Source: Halocafeteria seosinensis
Taxonomy: Eukaryota > Sar > Bigyra > Bicosoecida
Assembly (NCBI GenBank): GCA_001687465.1
Contig: LVLI01000192.1
Span: 36,159 to 100,158, forward strand
Direction: 5' to 3'
DNA: 64,000 nucleotides
Shown here: positions 11,324 through 22,171 of the stretch, piece by piece
How the letters are laid out: the number at the start of each line of letters is the position of its first letter
How positions within the stretch are numbered: the stretch's first letter is position 1
Program-made: the position numbers and the translations under genes
Notes under the pieces: model-generated
Told to the model about the DNA's origin: nothing
The model's database searches: none
Seen by the model: the letters and a program-made list of their open reading frames with translations, nothing else

Positions 11324-14300
11324 CTACAATAGAGCTCCTCGGGCAACATCATACACGGTAAATCTCTGGGGGAGCATTTCTTCGATGTTCTTTTTGCAGC
11401 CTCCTCGCCATAATTTTGCAGGGGTGTGAATCAGCAAACGTTTGTTGGATTTGTCAGAGAGAGAGTCCTCAGGTGACGGATCAGGCTCTTGCGCAGCAGA
11501 AGCTGCTTCGTCCGGCGGGTGACAACAACAATCTAACACGGGAGTATTCGGAGCACCAGATCGCTGAATCGCTTCATTGAGTCGTCTCATATCGCTAAAA
11601 ACTTTGGTGAAGGTGTTCCATTGACTATCCGAAGTCATACCCTCAACGCGAGCAACGGTGTCGCATTCTACATCAAACAAATGCTCGTTCAAGAACTGAT
11701 CTCCGAACTGCTCGACGCACCAACCAGTGTTCTCATCTGCGGCACTGAGCCAATGGTTTTCGTAGGTATCTTCGCTCACAGGATCCTGCAGGTCGTGATC
11801 CGCAATGTCAGCATCGTCTATGTGCTTCTTCCATAACTGAATTCTTAAATTTTGAACAGGGGCAGACGCTGTCCAAGGCTTGCCGTTCATACAAGATTCC
11901 ACAGTACTCGAGCTCTCATCTGGTTGGGAACCTAACCAACCTATCCTTAACGATATCTCTGAGTCGCCATTTCCCAGCATCGATCTGTCATTGATATTTG
12001 CACTTCCTACCATAGCGAGAGTATCGTCAACAATGAGAACCTTTGTATGAACATATACTTGTTCCAGTATTAAGATGGATTCGTCAAGTTGTTTCGCTCC
12101 AAGCAAGTGTGTGTGCATTCTCTCCAACGACTTTGTGCGTCTTAGAGTCTGTGTTTGTGCTAAGGAGCAAACGCTCAGCCATTTACGAATATCTGCATCA
12201 TCTGCGTTGGGGCACCTAGATTTCAATTTGCTACGAAGCCTTGGCACCAGGGCATGCCTGCCGATGAACAGTGATTGTAGCTGCCAATACAAGATAGTCC
12301 GCAATACAGCCGAAGCGTCATCATCTTCGGGGAGGCAAGGAACAACAATAATAGCCCGAAATGTTTCATCATTTTCTATCGCTCGACATATTCGCTCATA
12401 GAGAGCATCATTTACTTTGTTTCGAGGATACTGGGAGGTGATGCTGCTATTTGCTTCACGATCTGCGTTCTTCAAGCCGGCCAAACTTAAGAAGAACTGA
12501 TTCTCAATGTAAACATAGTGCTGTGCATCTGAAATAGCGTTGCACATAGACCTCTCGATCGACGCCTCCTTTCCGGGAAGTCCTGTGGACCATGTTGAAA
12601 CTGAGGAAAGAACCTGAGCTGGACCGTACCAGCACGGAGGTAGCTCCTGGGACTGCTGAGCCCAATCCTTTCGCAATACTGGAAGATGATGCACTAACAC
12701 CCCAAGAGCGCGTGTTGGCACGTGTTCGACGACAAATGCGCAAAATTCGTCGTCAGTTAGTCCATTAAATTTGAACGATGTCAACGGGTGCTGTCGCAAT
12801 TCCTCGCGCTTCCACCACGGACAAAGATCACTCCGCGGAATCGCCATCTGTACCCTCCCTTTTAGACCTTTTTGCACAACGTGGTGATTCCAACGCCGAA
12901 TAAAATGGAATCCCACATCTAATGCTGCCTCTCCCCCAACAATAGCGGCTGCATCTTGCCAGGGCATCCTCGGCAGTTCCCTCTTATCAATAGTTGCCCG
13001 TACATGCGGAGGGTACCTTGACAATGCCGCATCTAAGCGAGGATTATAGCACTCTTGCTCATTCTCCGGAATTGACGACCAGTCAGGAACAAGAGGAGTC
13101 AGTTCATTCGTATCGAAACGTCCAGGACAAAGGTCCATACCTGAACCCATACAACCGAGTGGCATACTGAAACTGCACAAATGCGAAAAATAGGAGCGCA
13201 ACGACTTACCACCAACGAATGCTATTCGTTCATCAATGATAGCAGTCTTTTCATGGTGACTCCAAATACGAGAAGAGACATCCTTGACTGCAAAATTTTG
13301 TGGATGGCGAATTACTTCAATGTTTTCATGCGCATTTGCAAGGATTCGCTCAGCCCCTCGACTTCCATTTGGCATTATCGATGGCACCTCGTTATATAGC
13401 AGAACGCGAACGTGTACACCATTGCTGGCTCTATTGACAAGGATGTCAAGCAGGGTTATAGCCATTTTCTCGCATTGGTCCGCCGGAAGACCGAGCAGAT
13501 GGGGGCGAAACAGTGCCACGTTTGGATCCATCCACCAGTCCGTAATGAAGATATTGTGCTGAGCGCTTGAAAGAGCTACAGCTAAAGACACGAACGCATC
13601 TTGTCCACCAACGAGTGGGCATACTGGAACACAGCGCCGCAACGGGAACCCACAGTCATTCGGGTGCTTGCACAATGGCCCTGCGCCAACGTCACGGCTA
13701 CCGAACAGAACGGGTTCACTGAGCGCAAGAGATCGGAAATCGCTCTTCGACAAGTTTGCTATCCGAGGAGAGAAGATATCTTGGGTGTGAGGTGTTGGGT
13801 TTGCCAAGCTGGTGGTCGGACATCGATACATTTCAGACAGTGCGACCATCCATGATACAAATTCGTGCGTGCTTCCGGTCTTCAACACAAGTGACCGCGT
13901 CCGATTCTTCAGCAAAATGTACTTCTTAGAGTTATCGAAGAATATCGAGAAGCAATCGTCGACTAAGAAGACTCCATGCACAGGATCTCTTTCTTTGGAC
14001 GGAAGCTGCGTAGCTTCGTCGGCAACGGCGTCAATCGTAAACTCCGAATCGATGTCTCGCCTTCCTCGCAGAACGGGGGCATCCTCGCCTATCTTGTTAA
14101 AGCAGTATAAGGGAAAATTCTTGGCGACGCTCCGCTTATACCAGACAATGGCACAGTCCCGCAGAGAGAACCACCTGTGTTTCCAGTTAGACACCGGGAA
14201 GCGAGAAGCGTGGAAAGCACGACCCCCGGAAAGCTTGTATGCCCAGCCTTCTCTGCCCTTTCTACCTAATGCAGAATCAAAGCTGCCAGGGGAAACTTCA

Positions 14301-14833
14301 AAAAAATGCCAAATCTGCAGGAAGACAAAACATAAGATTTAGATATACAACACCCATTCAACTTTGCAGCAACCACTCACGTCGGGCGACAACCTCCACA
14401 GAGGCTGGGAGTCCGCTACATATTGCAAGAAATTGGGTACTCCTCGGCATCGCTCTTTAATTACCGTCTTATTGAACCGACGTTTGAAAATATGCCTCGG
14501 AGGTAACTGGGCGAAGCTGGGCAATGGTTGACCCATGACAGATTCGTATTTCTTCCGCAGGTGGTTGAGTTCATTGTAACGACGGTGGATCGTCCACTGG
14601 AACCCTTTGCATTGGAGCTTGATGTGATACAGGACAAACACCCAAGACTCCCTGGAAACTCGGAAAGCCTCTGCTTGCACAGTTTTGACAGTAATAATGT
14701 GATTCGGTCGAGCGACGGAGTCATCCGGATGGCCCACCGCTGTCGTGCCCGAATTCTGCGAGAGCAGGGATTGCTGATTGGAGGACACCCCAACAAGGTG
14801 TCCCTCCTGCTGTAAACTCGCACTGGCACCCAT
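11324..14833 (-). CDS. PX-PH phospholipase D, copy 1
   Basis: Three exons: 14381-14833, 13210-14314, 11324-13140; 1124 aa. PX domain at about residues 42-150 (WTIHRRYNEL, RHIFKRRFN), then a PH-like domain beginning EGWAYKLSGG and ending near 300. Two HKD motifs follow: HHEKTAIID with FVGGMDLCPGRFDT (about residue 507) and VHTKVLIVD with GSANINDRSM (about 886). Both catalytic His/Lys/Asp triads are intact. The enzyme hydrolyses phosphatidylcholine to phosphatidic acid and choline; PX/PH domains direct it to phosphoinositides (family knowledge). The protein starts MGASAS, an N-myristoylation-type sequence. Intron 2 (13141-13209, 69 nt) has no in-frame stop and splits the invariant GG of HKD1, so reading through it misleads. 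It is a tandem paralogue of the gene at 17285-20807. Confidence 0.92.
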
Positions 14834-15243
14834 TTTCGCCTTGTGAGAACCTGTTTAACCCGGCCAGTACAAGCAAGCCTCACTCAGCGTCCCCAGGACC
14901 TGGAGTCAACAAGGCAATCTTTTCTTGCACTGGACCGTACAATCTTTTTTTACTTCAACTTGGTGCCGCCAGAGGGCTTCAGGAAAGAGCATCGCGATAC
15001 GGAGTTTTGTTAGGGTGAATTCATAAAGTAAGTGAAACATATTCAACCTGAAAGTTGCCGAATGGTTCCGTTGGGCCGTGAAAAATGGCTTTCTTACCGC
15101 CGAAATTGCTTGAAGAGGCGACCAAAACAGTGGGCAAGCCAGGGGTTGTCACTGCTGTTTTGTGGTCTCTTTGTCGTCCCCTATGGGGCCGCTACCGAGG
15201 CTTTTTGTTGTTTCTACGAGGGTGCTTGTGAAGGTGACACCCA

Positions 15244-15261
15244 GCACATTCTATCTGGGGT
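15244..15261 (+). repeat. 18-bp direct repeat, copy A
   Basis: GCACATTCTATCTGGGGT occurs exactly here and again at 15634-15651, 390 bp away, within the spacer between the two PLD genes. Sequence around the copies does not match, so this is a short motif rather than a long duplication. Confidence 0.8.
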
Positions 15262-15633
15262 AAAACGAGGTTTTCAACCGATTGTTTTGCTCCTAAACCA
15301 TGTGCAATAGTAACGACGCTTGTTTGGCTACCCGCTGGTGGTCTAAAAGAGTGTCAGTGACGTGTAGTTGGATGGCAAGCTGCACTATCCCAAAGCTGCC
15401 GTCCTGGTCGCGTTTTGCACATTATTGTCCTTTTCCGAGGTTAAAAACCAAAAAGAGAAAGCCATGTTGAGGGAACTATTACACATGTCTTCTCTCCTTG
15501 CTGTTCGCAGATCCCTGACATAGTCTTCCTAAACTGGAACCACTATGTAAGGTAAGTTCACAAGCCGCGGTTTTGTGAAGTGAAGCACGCTGCGAAGCGA
15601 AGCAAAGTGAAGGGATGGTGGAAATAGATAGAC

Positions 15634-15651
15634 GCACATTCTATCTGGGGT
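15634..15651 (+). repeat. 18-bp direct repeat, copy B
   Basis: Second exact copy of the 18-mer at 15244-15261, same orientation. Confidence 0.8.
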
Positions 15652-17284
15652 GAGCAGCACGTTGCTAAACGCAAGGGGTATCCATCCCAATCTGTCCCTG
15701 CTCTACCTCTTATCCGTGTGCGACACGAAGGGAGTGGAACGCGCAAGCAATTAAGCTCGCTTCGATTGATGCGTTCTTGATTGTGCATGCCAATAACAAC
15801 GGATTTAACGACTACAACTGTGGTTCTTGTCTGGTGCAGTCACATTGTCAGTGCATGTTAGCGGTAGAGCGGGTGACGTGTATGGTACATACATGGGGCA
15901 CCTGACGAGCTATGGCTCTATGAGGAACACACAGACATTCCATGCTAAAGCTGACATGTCGTTGTTAAAGGGCAATATGTTGATTGAATGTTTATTTCCT
16001 GAGAGCGGAATGTCATAGCTCGTAGCACGGCGAAACTACCCGCTTCGGAGTTGTCTCTTTGACGTTCGATGATATTGCGGGACTCTCCTTGTGCGATACT
16101 GATGTCATGTCTTCGCGGTGTTACTAGGTTTCATTTGCCAATTTGATTTCTAACCGAAGACAGGCGATAATGGGTTTCTAATTATGGTTATTCAGCGCAG
16201 GACCCCTTTATCTTTTTGGGTTGCTAATATTGTGGTAAGTAGCTGCTTCCGTTAGCGACGACATTGTCTTGGTAGCTCGGTCTATGATGAGATCCAACCA
16301 AAACTTAGCCGTTTACCCGGCAGACGACATTTTATGTCAGTGGTGATCATCGGTTCCTGAGACTATGTTGTTTTTGCGTTATGAGTTGTTTCGGAGTTCC
16401 GAGGAGGAAAAATTTGGAATTACCGTCTGAGCATGTGGCTTGTTCCCAATTTTCGGGTCATCCACTTGCGCCGGAAGACATCTGGCTGCCTGAGGAGCTC
16501 CTTAGAGTTTTCTGTTGTTCCCTTGAGCTTTTTCGTAGTTGTTGGAGGTGATGAAAGTACTGATTCCCCTACCAGAAGTTGTTTACCGACAATGTGGAAA
16601 TTCAGTGACGCTCCAGTTTTTTCTGATCCAGTTGTTTGCGTTACTTATCCGTCTGTACATGTTTTACGTATGGCTGCCTCTGCATAAATGCAGTGATCTA
16701 AACGCGAGACGTTCATAGCGACATCTTGGGAGATGCAGCAAATGTAAGTTTCCAACGCCCCCCTTTTTTTCTTTTTCTTTTCTGTATTCCGACGCTGGTC
16801 CAAAGATTAACGAGAACGGGTAATTTACATCTGATGTACACTTCGCCTGTGTTATTTCCAAGTGACGAGAGGACTCTCTAAAAAAATGAGGACAGTGTCT
16901 AAAGCACAAGGATGGCTCAGCAATAATCATGCGTGTCATATGAAGCCCCCTGAACGTTTTGTTTCGGAGGGGTTGGTGACTTGGCTATGCTAACCTGAGT
17001 GCAAGTTTACATATTGTTAACGCTACTTCGACGGTCGGTTCTCCGCCATATCCTACGCGGTCGGACCAACATTTCAACAACTTTTTGTAGCAATATAGAG
17101 CTGGCGTACAAATGGCCTCTCAATTAGTCTTTCTCCATTGTCAGAGGTTACCGCGTATGCCACATGCAACATGATGACTGTTTTCTTCTGTATTACCATG
17201 CAGGCATGTTTTACGACGCGGAAAGCGAAATGAAAATTCAATAAACACTTCACGTCGCCTACAATGCCCTTATACAACTCGGGC

Positions 17285-20200
17285 CTATAGTAGTGCACCA
17301 AGAAACAGGTGTTCTTTTGTCAACACTTTACTTGGAAGCATTTTCTCTAGGTGTGTCGCTGATGCGTTGATCTCCTCGTCAGAGAACCTCATATTACGCC
17401 ACAGCTTAGCTGGGGTGTGAATCAGCAACCGCGCTGGAGCTGGAAGGGCACTACTCTGATTTGTTTCCATGAGTGCCTCCGTTTGGGGGATTCGCATGGG
17501 TGAGCTAGAGACAGACTCTGCTTCCGGCAAATTTTGGGTGGAATCATCGTTCTCTTCAGTGCTTTCTTTTTTGTTCTTATGTGCTATCAGCGCGTTTTCG
17601 CGAGCTTTCCAGTTTTTACTCCAAGCAGAGAAGAGTGCTGGATTGTGCCAACCTTCGATTTCGGCTGCTGAAAAGCTACCAGAGTACAGCCGTTCATGCT
17701 GTGTTCCTTCCTCCTGGTAGTGCAAATGTTCGTTTCTAAATTTCTCGCCAAAAGCTTCAATACACATATCCGAATTAGAATCGATGCTACTCAACCATAT
17801 TTCATCATAGGCTTTCAGCGGGTCTTCCAGTCCGACAACATCTCCCAAATGTTTTCGCCACAATCGCAACCTCAACTCTCGGACTGGGTTACAAGCTTGT
17901 ACTGCACGTCCATCCATCGTTGAATCGACACGTGCAGACTGCTCTCGGGCTGAATTCTCCAAACCCCGCAGAGTTTCCACACTTATGGTTAAACAAGAAG
18001 ACTCCTGCACGTTCTCCAGGTAGCCTATGCGCACAGCTATTTCCGAATCTCGAATTCCGTGTAGAGAACGGTCATTGATGTTAGCACTTCCTACAACAGC
18101 AAGCGTGTCATCGACAATCAAAGTCTTACTGTGGACATAGATCTGCTCCAACATCAGGAGAGTGTCTTCCGGTTCTTCTATACATCCAAATAAATGTTCA
18201 CGAATATCGGAAAGAGCAGCAGATGGATGGGATACCCGTTGTGTTTGTACTAAAGAGCAAATTGAAAGATACTTGCGCAGCTGTGCTTGTACAGAGCTCT
18301 CGGGGACGCCTACTCCCAGCTTCCTTTGAAGTGCTTTCCGTACTGTAGGCACGAGGGCATTCTGGCCGATAAACAACGAGCGCAGTTGCCAATACAGCAG
18401 TATCCATAACACAACTGATTCTTCGGACTCTTCTGGAAGAGCTGGCAGCACGATAATCATTTTAAAGCTTTCTTCGTTCCGAATAGCTTTACATAAACGG
18501 GAGCAAAGCGCCTTCCCAACTCTGTTCAACGGTTCAGATGCAGAGAGTTTTGATTGGTCTTTCGTAATATCGGAGTCAAGCTTGCCCTCACCAAATGGGG
18601 ACGCCAGACTGATGAAAAATTGATTTTCAACGTATACATAAGACTCCGAATTTATAATTGCGTGCACCATTGCATCCTCGATGGAGTTTTCGGGGACTAT
18701 TTCCTGCACTCCGGTGGACCAGTAAGAGACGGAGGAAAGAACTTGCGCGGCACTACTGAAGCCTTCTCTTAAGGTCGACTCTTCGTCGCGACTCACGTGC
18801 CCATTCAACAACCAGGGAAATGAACACCCAAGAAGACTGGATACCGCCTTCGGCAGGTACCGGCGAAGATAAGCGACAGCCTCTTCTCTTGTCCAACTAC
18901 CGCATCCAAATTGTGCTCCGCCCCGCGCATTGCCATGCTGGTGAAAATCACGAGGGTCATTGTCAACAATATCGCTCTGCGGAATAAGCATTGGGATTGT
19001 ATTCTTTAAGTTCTGGAACCTGGACATGTCCACGAGGTGGTGGTTCCATCGCCGAATAAAGTGGAACCCCACGTCCAGGGCAGCCTGTCCACGAAGAAGA
19101 ACAGCAACGTCTTGCCATGGCATGCGAGGAAATGTGGAGCCCCATTCCCCCGAAGGTACTTTCATTCTATTTTGTCCCTGGAGAGATGCTAGTTTAGCCT
19201 GAAGTCGCGGATTGTAAAATTCTTCCTCCCCTTGCCCTATCAAATCAGAAGTGGTACTGGTTTCAAATCTTCCAGGGCAAAGGTCAGCGCCTCCGACTAT
19301 CGCTACACGTTGATCGACTACGACAATTTTTTCATGATGACTAAACGCTTTTTCAGTGACATCCTTCAGACTACTTGGGCCATGCCGAATCACATGAATG
19401 TTTGGAGATGCTGACTGTAACCGTTGGGAGGCGGTGTAGCTCTTGAGCTCGGGCAAAACATTCTCGTATTCGTGATACATTAATACCCAGACTTGTATGC
19501 TGTCTTCACAAGCAGGGTCGGCTCTGCTTTCAAGGATGTCAAGTAAGCTTACACTCTCCTTGCGTCGGTTGTCATCGCTGAAGGGAAGCAAAGACGTTCG
19601 TAACATCGGTAATTCTGGTTTGAGCCACCAATCTGTAATAAATATCTCGCTCTGGGCCCCTAGAATGCACATTGCAATTGCATAATGAATTTCTTGCCCA
19701 GCAATTAGGGGTACAGCAAGATTCTTTAAGCGGAGAGGAAATCCAGATCTGTGCGGAGAATGCCGAACGGCATCGATGAAATTGGAGCCATGGGTAGTAT
19801 GTTTCCTCTTGTGTCGTCGCAAGTCCTTCAAGTAAGTACTACAAACTCTCGTGGACTTATCCTCATGCTCTCGCTCTTGGCTATCTTCTTCACTCGAGGG
19901 AACACGGTACATGTCACTGATTGCTCTAATCCACTCCGCGAAGTCTCTGTTGTCCCGAGTAAAGACAACCAAGCACCTAGACCGATTGGTCAGCGCAATG
20001 GAACGCTTCCGCTTATCGTAGAAGACGCAAAACGCGTCGTCAATAAGGAAAACCCCATGTTTTGTACCCTCTTGAACCCGCAGATGAGACTGTTGATTCG
20101 GTGGTAGCTGCGAGGGAGTTCTCCCCGATGGAACATGATGAGGGGGCTTGAGCCACACAATGCAACTATCTTTCAGGCAGAACCACCGTTTCCTCCAGGT

Positions 20201-20807
20201 GTCAATAGGTGCTTTCGAGCGACTGTATTCTCTACCACCACTTAACTTGTGTAGCCATCCCTCATGTCCTGTACATAGTAGTGCGTGTTATTTGGCTAAA
20301 CGAGAAGTCCCCACAACCCGAGGGCGACATACCTTTTCTTCCCAAGCTCGCGTCGAAACTAATCACGCTGCAGCCAAAGAATTCCCAAGGTTTCGAACTT
20401 TCGTACCAAAACCTTTGCACATCAGCCAATTTCTGCAGGAAGTCCGGTAGTTGTTGGACGCGCTCTTCGATAACCTCGGGATTGAACCTCAATTTGAAGA
20501 CGTGGCGTCGTGGTAAGAGGCCGTGCGGTCGACCGCCCCATGCGAACAATTTCTTATACGCATTGTACAGAGACAGAATTTCGTTGTAACGTCGATGAAT
20601 CGTCCATCGTTGCCCGTGACAGTTGAGTTCCACCACCCAAATCACGTAGCTGTCGCCTTCATCTGGAGAGCGTCTCCAAGCAATCGCCGTGACTTTTTCC
20701 ACGGTCACAATATGGTACCCATGGACACTTCCGTATTGCTTCACGGAGGACGGTGACTTGTAAGCTTTCGGAAGAGGCCCCTGTGGAATGCTCTGCTCGC
20801 TCCCCAT
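17285..20807 (-). CDS. PX-PH phospholipase D, copy 2
   Basis: Two exons: 20333-20807 and 17285-20268; 1152 aa. PX domain (WTIHRRYNEIL, RRHVFKLRFN), PH-like domain (GHEGWLHKLSGG ... WRKRWFCLKDS), then HKD1 HHEKIVVVD with IVGGADLCPGRFET (about residue 468) and HKD2 VHSKTLIVD with GSANINDRSL (about 871). Both triads are intact. The first PX-PH intron is at the same place as in copy 1, but the intron inside HKD1 is absent here, so one copy gained or lost it after duplication. The protein starts MGSEQS, again an N-myristoylation-type sequence. ATG 20807 is preferred over the open upstream frame because it creates that N-terminus. Near the C-terminus both copies share RLLIHTPAKLWR and end GALL. Confidence 0.92.
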
Positions 20808-21223
20808 TGTACAAGAAGAAAATGGGCTATAAACGCAGTACCTCACAGAGAACCCTCTTCTCTTGATGGCGCCTTCAGAGCGTAATTCAAGCCAGTTCAA
20901 GAGCCAAATGAGACTTTCCTTAGGGACATCCAAGTCCCTGCTCGGGGGGTCATCAAAGAGACAAAAGGCACATTGAGCAACACTTTTGAGATGAAAACAC
21001 TACAAAACTGCGTTTCGGATATTTCCGAGGAGACAAACTTTTCATCGACCATAGTCGAAGGAAAGTTTGCCCTGTACTCATCCCACAGGATTAGGGCAGG
21101 AGGGCTTTGCTATCGTGTTTGTTTGCTTCTATTCCCCAAAATAACACCGTGGGATGCGCTTCCTCATGTCCTTTTTCAGCCCACTATTGTAATCAGAGAA
21201 AACCCAGACCGATATCAGTCAAA
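20808..21223. other. Divergent promoter region, PLD copy 2 / RBM8A
   Basis: 416 bp between the two divergent start codons. No supported ORF, and I could not pick out a TATA box or a specific element. Confidence 0.5.
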
Positions 21224-21778
21224 ATGGAGATGGAAGATGGTGGACGAACCAGGAGGCTCTTGGGACAGGACGTAGATATGGGAGGACGAGGTGGCGCGTA
21301 TGAGACCTTGGGAGATACCAGTGGTACTGGCCCTGCACCATGTGAGTTGTACAAAGCTATAACTGCTGGAGGTTGAGCTCGCTTAACTTCCTTGGTTCTG
21401 ATCTGCAGCTGTTGAGGGCTGGATTGTGTTCGTCAGAGGAATTCACGAAGAAGCAGATGAGGAAGATATAGTTGATAAGTTTGCCGAATACGGGGAAGTT
21501 AGAAATATCAATATGAATCTGGACAGGAGAACCGGTTTCGTCAAGGGATATGCTTTGCTGGAATATGCTGAAAAAGCTGAAGCAGAAGCTGCAATCAAGG
21601 GTATGAATGGAGTGGAGGTGTTGGGAAGACCCATAGATGTGTCCTGGGCTTTCGTTAAAGGTAAGTTCTATTCATCGTGATGCCTAATTCTCGTTGTGCT
21701 ACAGTTGTATTTTCGCTATTGTTGTTTGCAGATGATACCAAGAGTGGTTCTGGTAGTGGCCGCAGAACGAGGCGGTAA
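21224..21778 (+). CDS. RBM8A: RNA-binding protein Y14, exon-junction-complex core
   Basis: Three exons: 21224-21341, 21409-21660, 21732-21778; 138 aa. After splicing it reads [20 protein letters not shown]..., [29 protein letters not shown] and [11 protein letters not shown], which is the Y14/RBM8A RRM with RNP1 and RNP2 in place. The C-terminus [14 protein letters not shown] is the short basic tail of the family. Y14 pairs with Mago on spliced mRNA upstream of exon junctions and feeds export and nonsense-mediated decay; in Y14 the RRM sheet binds Mago rather than RNA (family knowledge). A gene for this protein fits the intron-rich neighbourhood. Start at ATG 21224; a second in-frame ATG follows two codons later. 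Confidence 0.95.
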
Positions 21779-22171
21779 GGAGTTGCCCCAACCAATACAC
21801 AAGCATATCATTGCACACTGGATGATCACGGTCGCATCGGTACAATGTGCTGTACTGCACAACACACACCATTATGAAGACTTAAAGCGTGGGTATCTCG
21901 TTTGTACCATTTGAGCATAAACTACAACTTCTAGATAGACGCAGCTGGAAGCTGCTTTTCGTAGACTCTCCATCAAAACCCACTCTATGCGTGTACTAAC
22001 AGAGAATGAACTTCCGAGGTACCATGGTGCAAAATAAAGTACAATGTGGCAGCTACTGTACCTTCGAGTCTTCAAGGGACCAGTTCCACCTTATCCGGGG
22101 ACCTTGTTAATTGCACCTTTGGCAAAGTCTTGTTTTATGATACAACTGGGAAAATAAAGAGAAGCAATAAT
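21779..22171. other. Spacer between RBM8A and VPS15
   Basis: 393 bp. The VPS15 frame is open for about 125 bp before its MGN start, but that stretch has no ATG in frame and no family similarity, so I treat it as 5' UTR. Confidence 0.6.

Larger units (their letters stand above)
14834..17284. other. 2.4-kb spacer between tandem PLD genes
   Basis: No ORF of quality on either strand. It contains an 18-bp exact direct repeat, GCACATTCTATCTGGGGT, at 15244-15261 and 15634-15651, and purine-rich stretches near 15580-15620. It probably includes the promoter of PLD copy 1 and the 3' region of copy 2. No terminal inverted repeats, transposase or tRNA were seen. Confidence 0.5.

Noticed and set aside
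13141-13209. Extra 23 residues in PLD copy 1 within HKD1
   Set aside because: Flanked by GTAAGT and TTCAG; removal restores FVGGMDLCPGR as in copy 2, so it is an intron, not an insertion.
16265-16340. D-arm-like GGTAGCTCGGT suggesting a tRNA
   Set aside because: No completing GAGC, no T-loop at the right distance.
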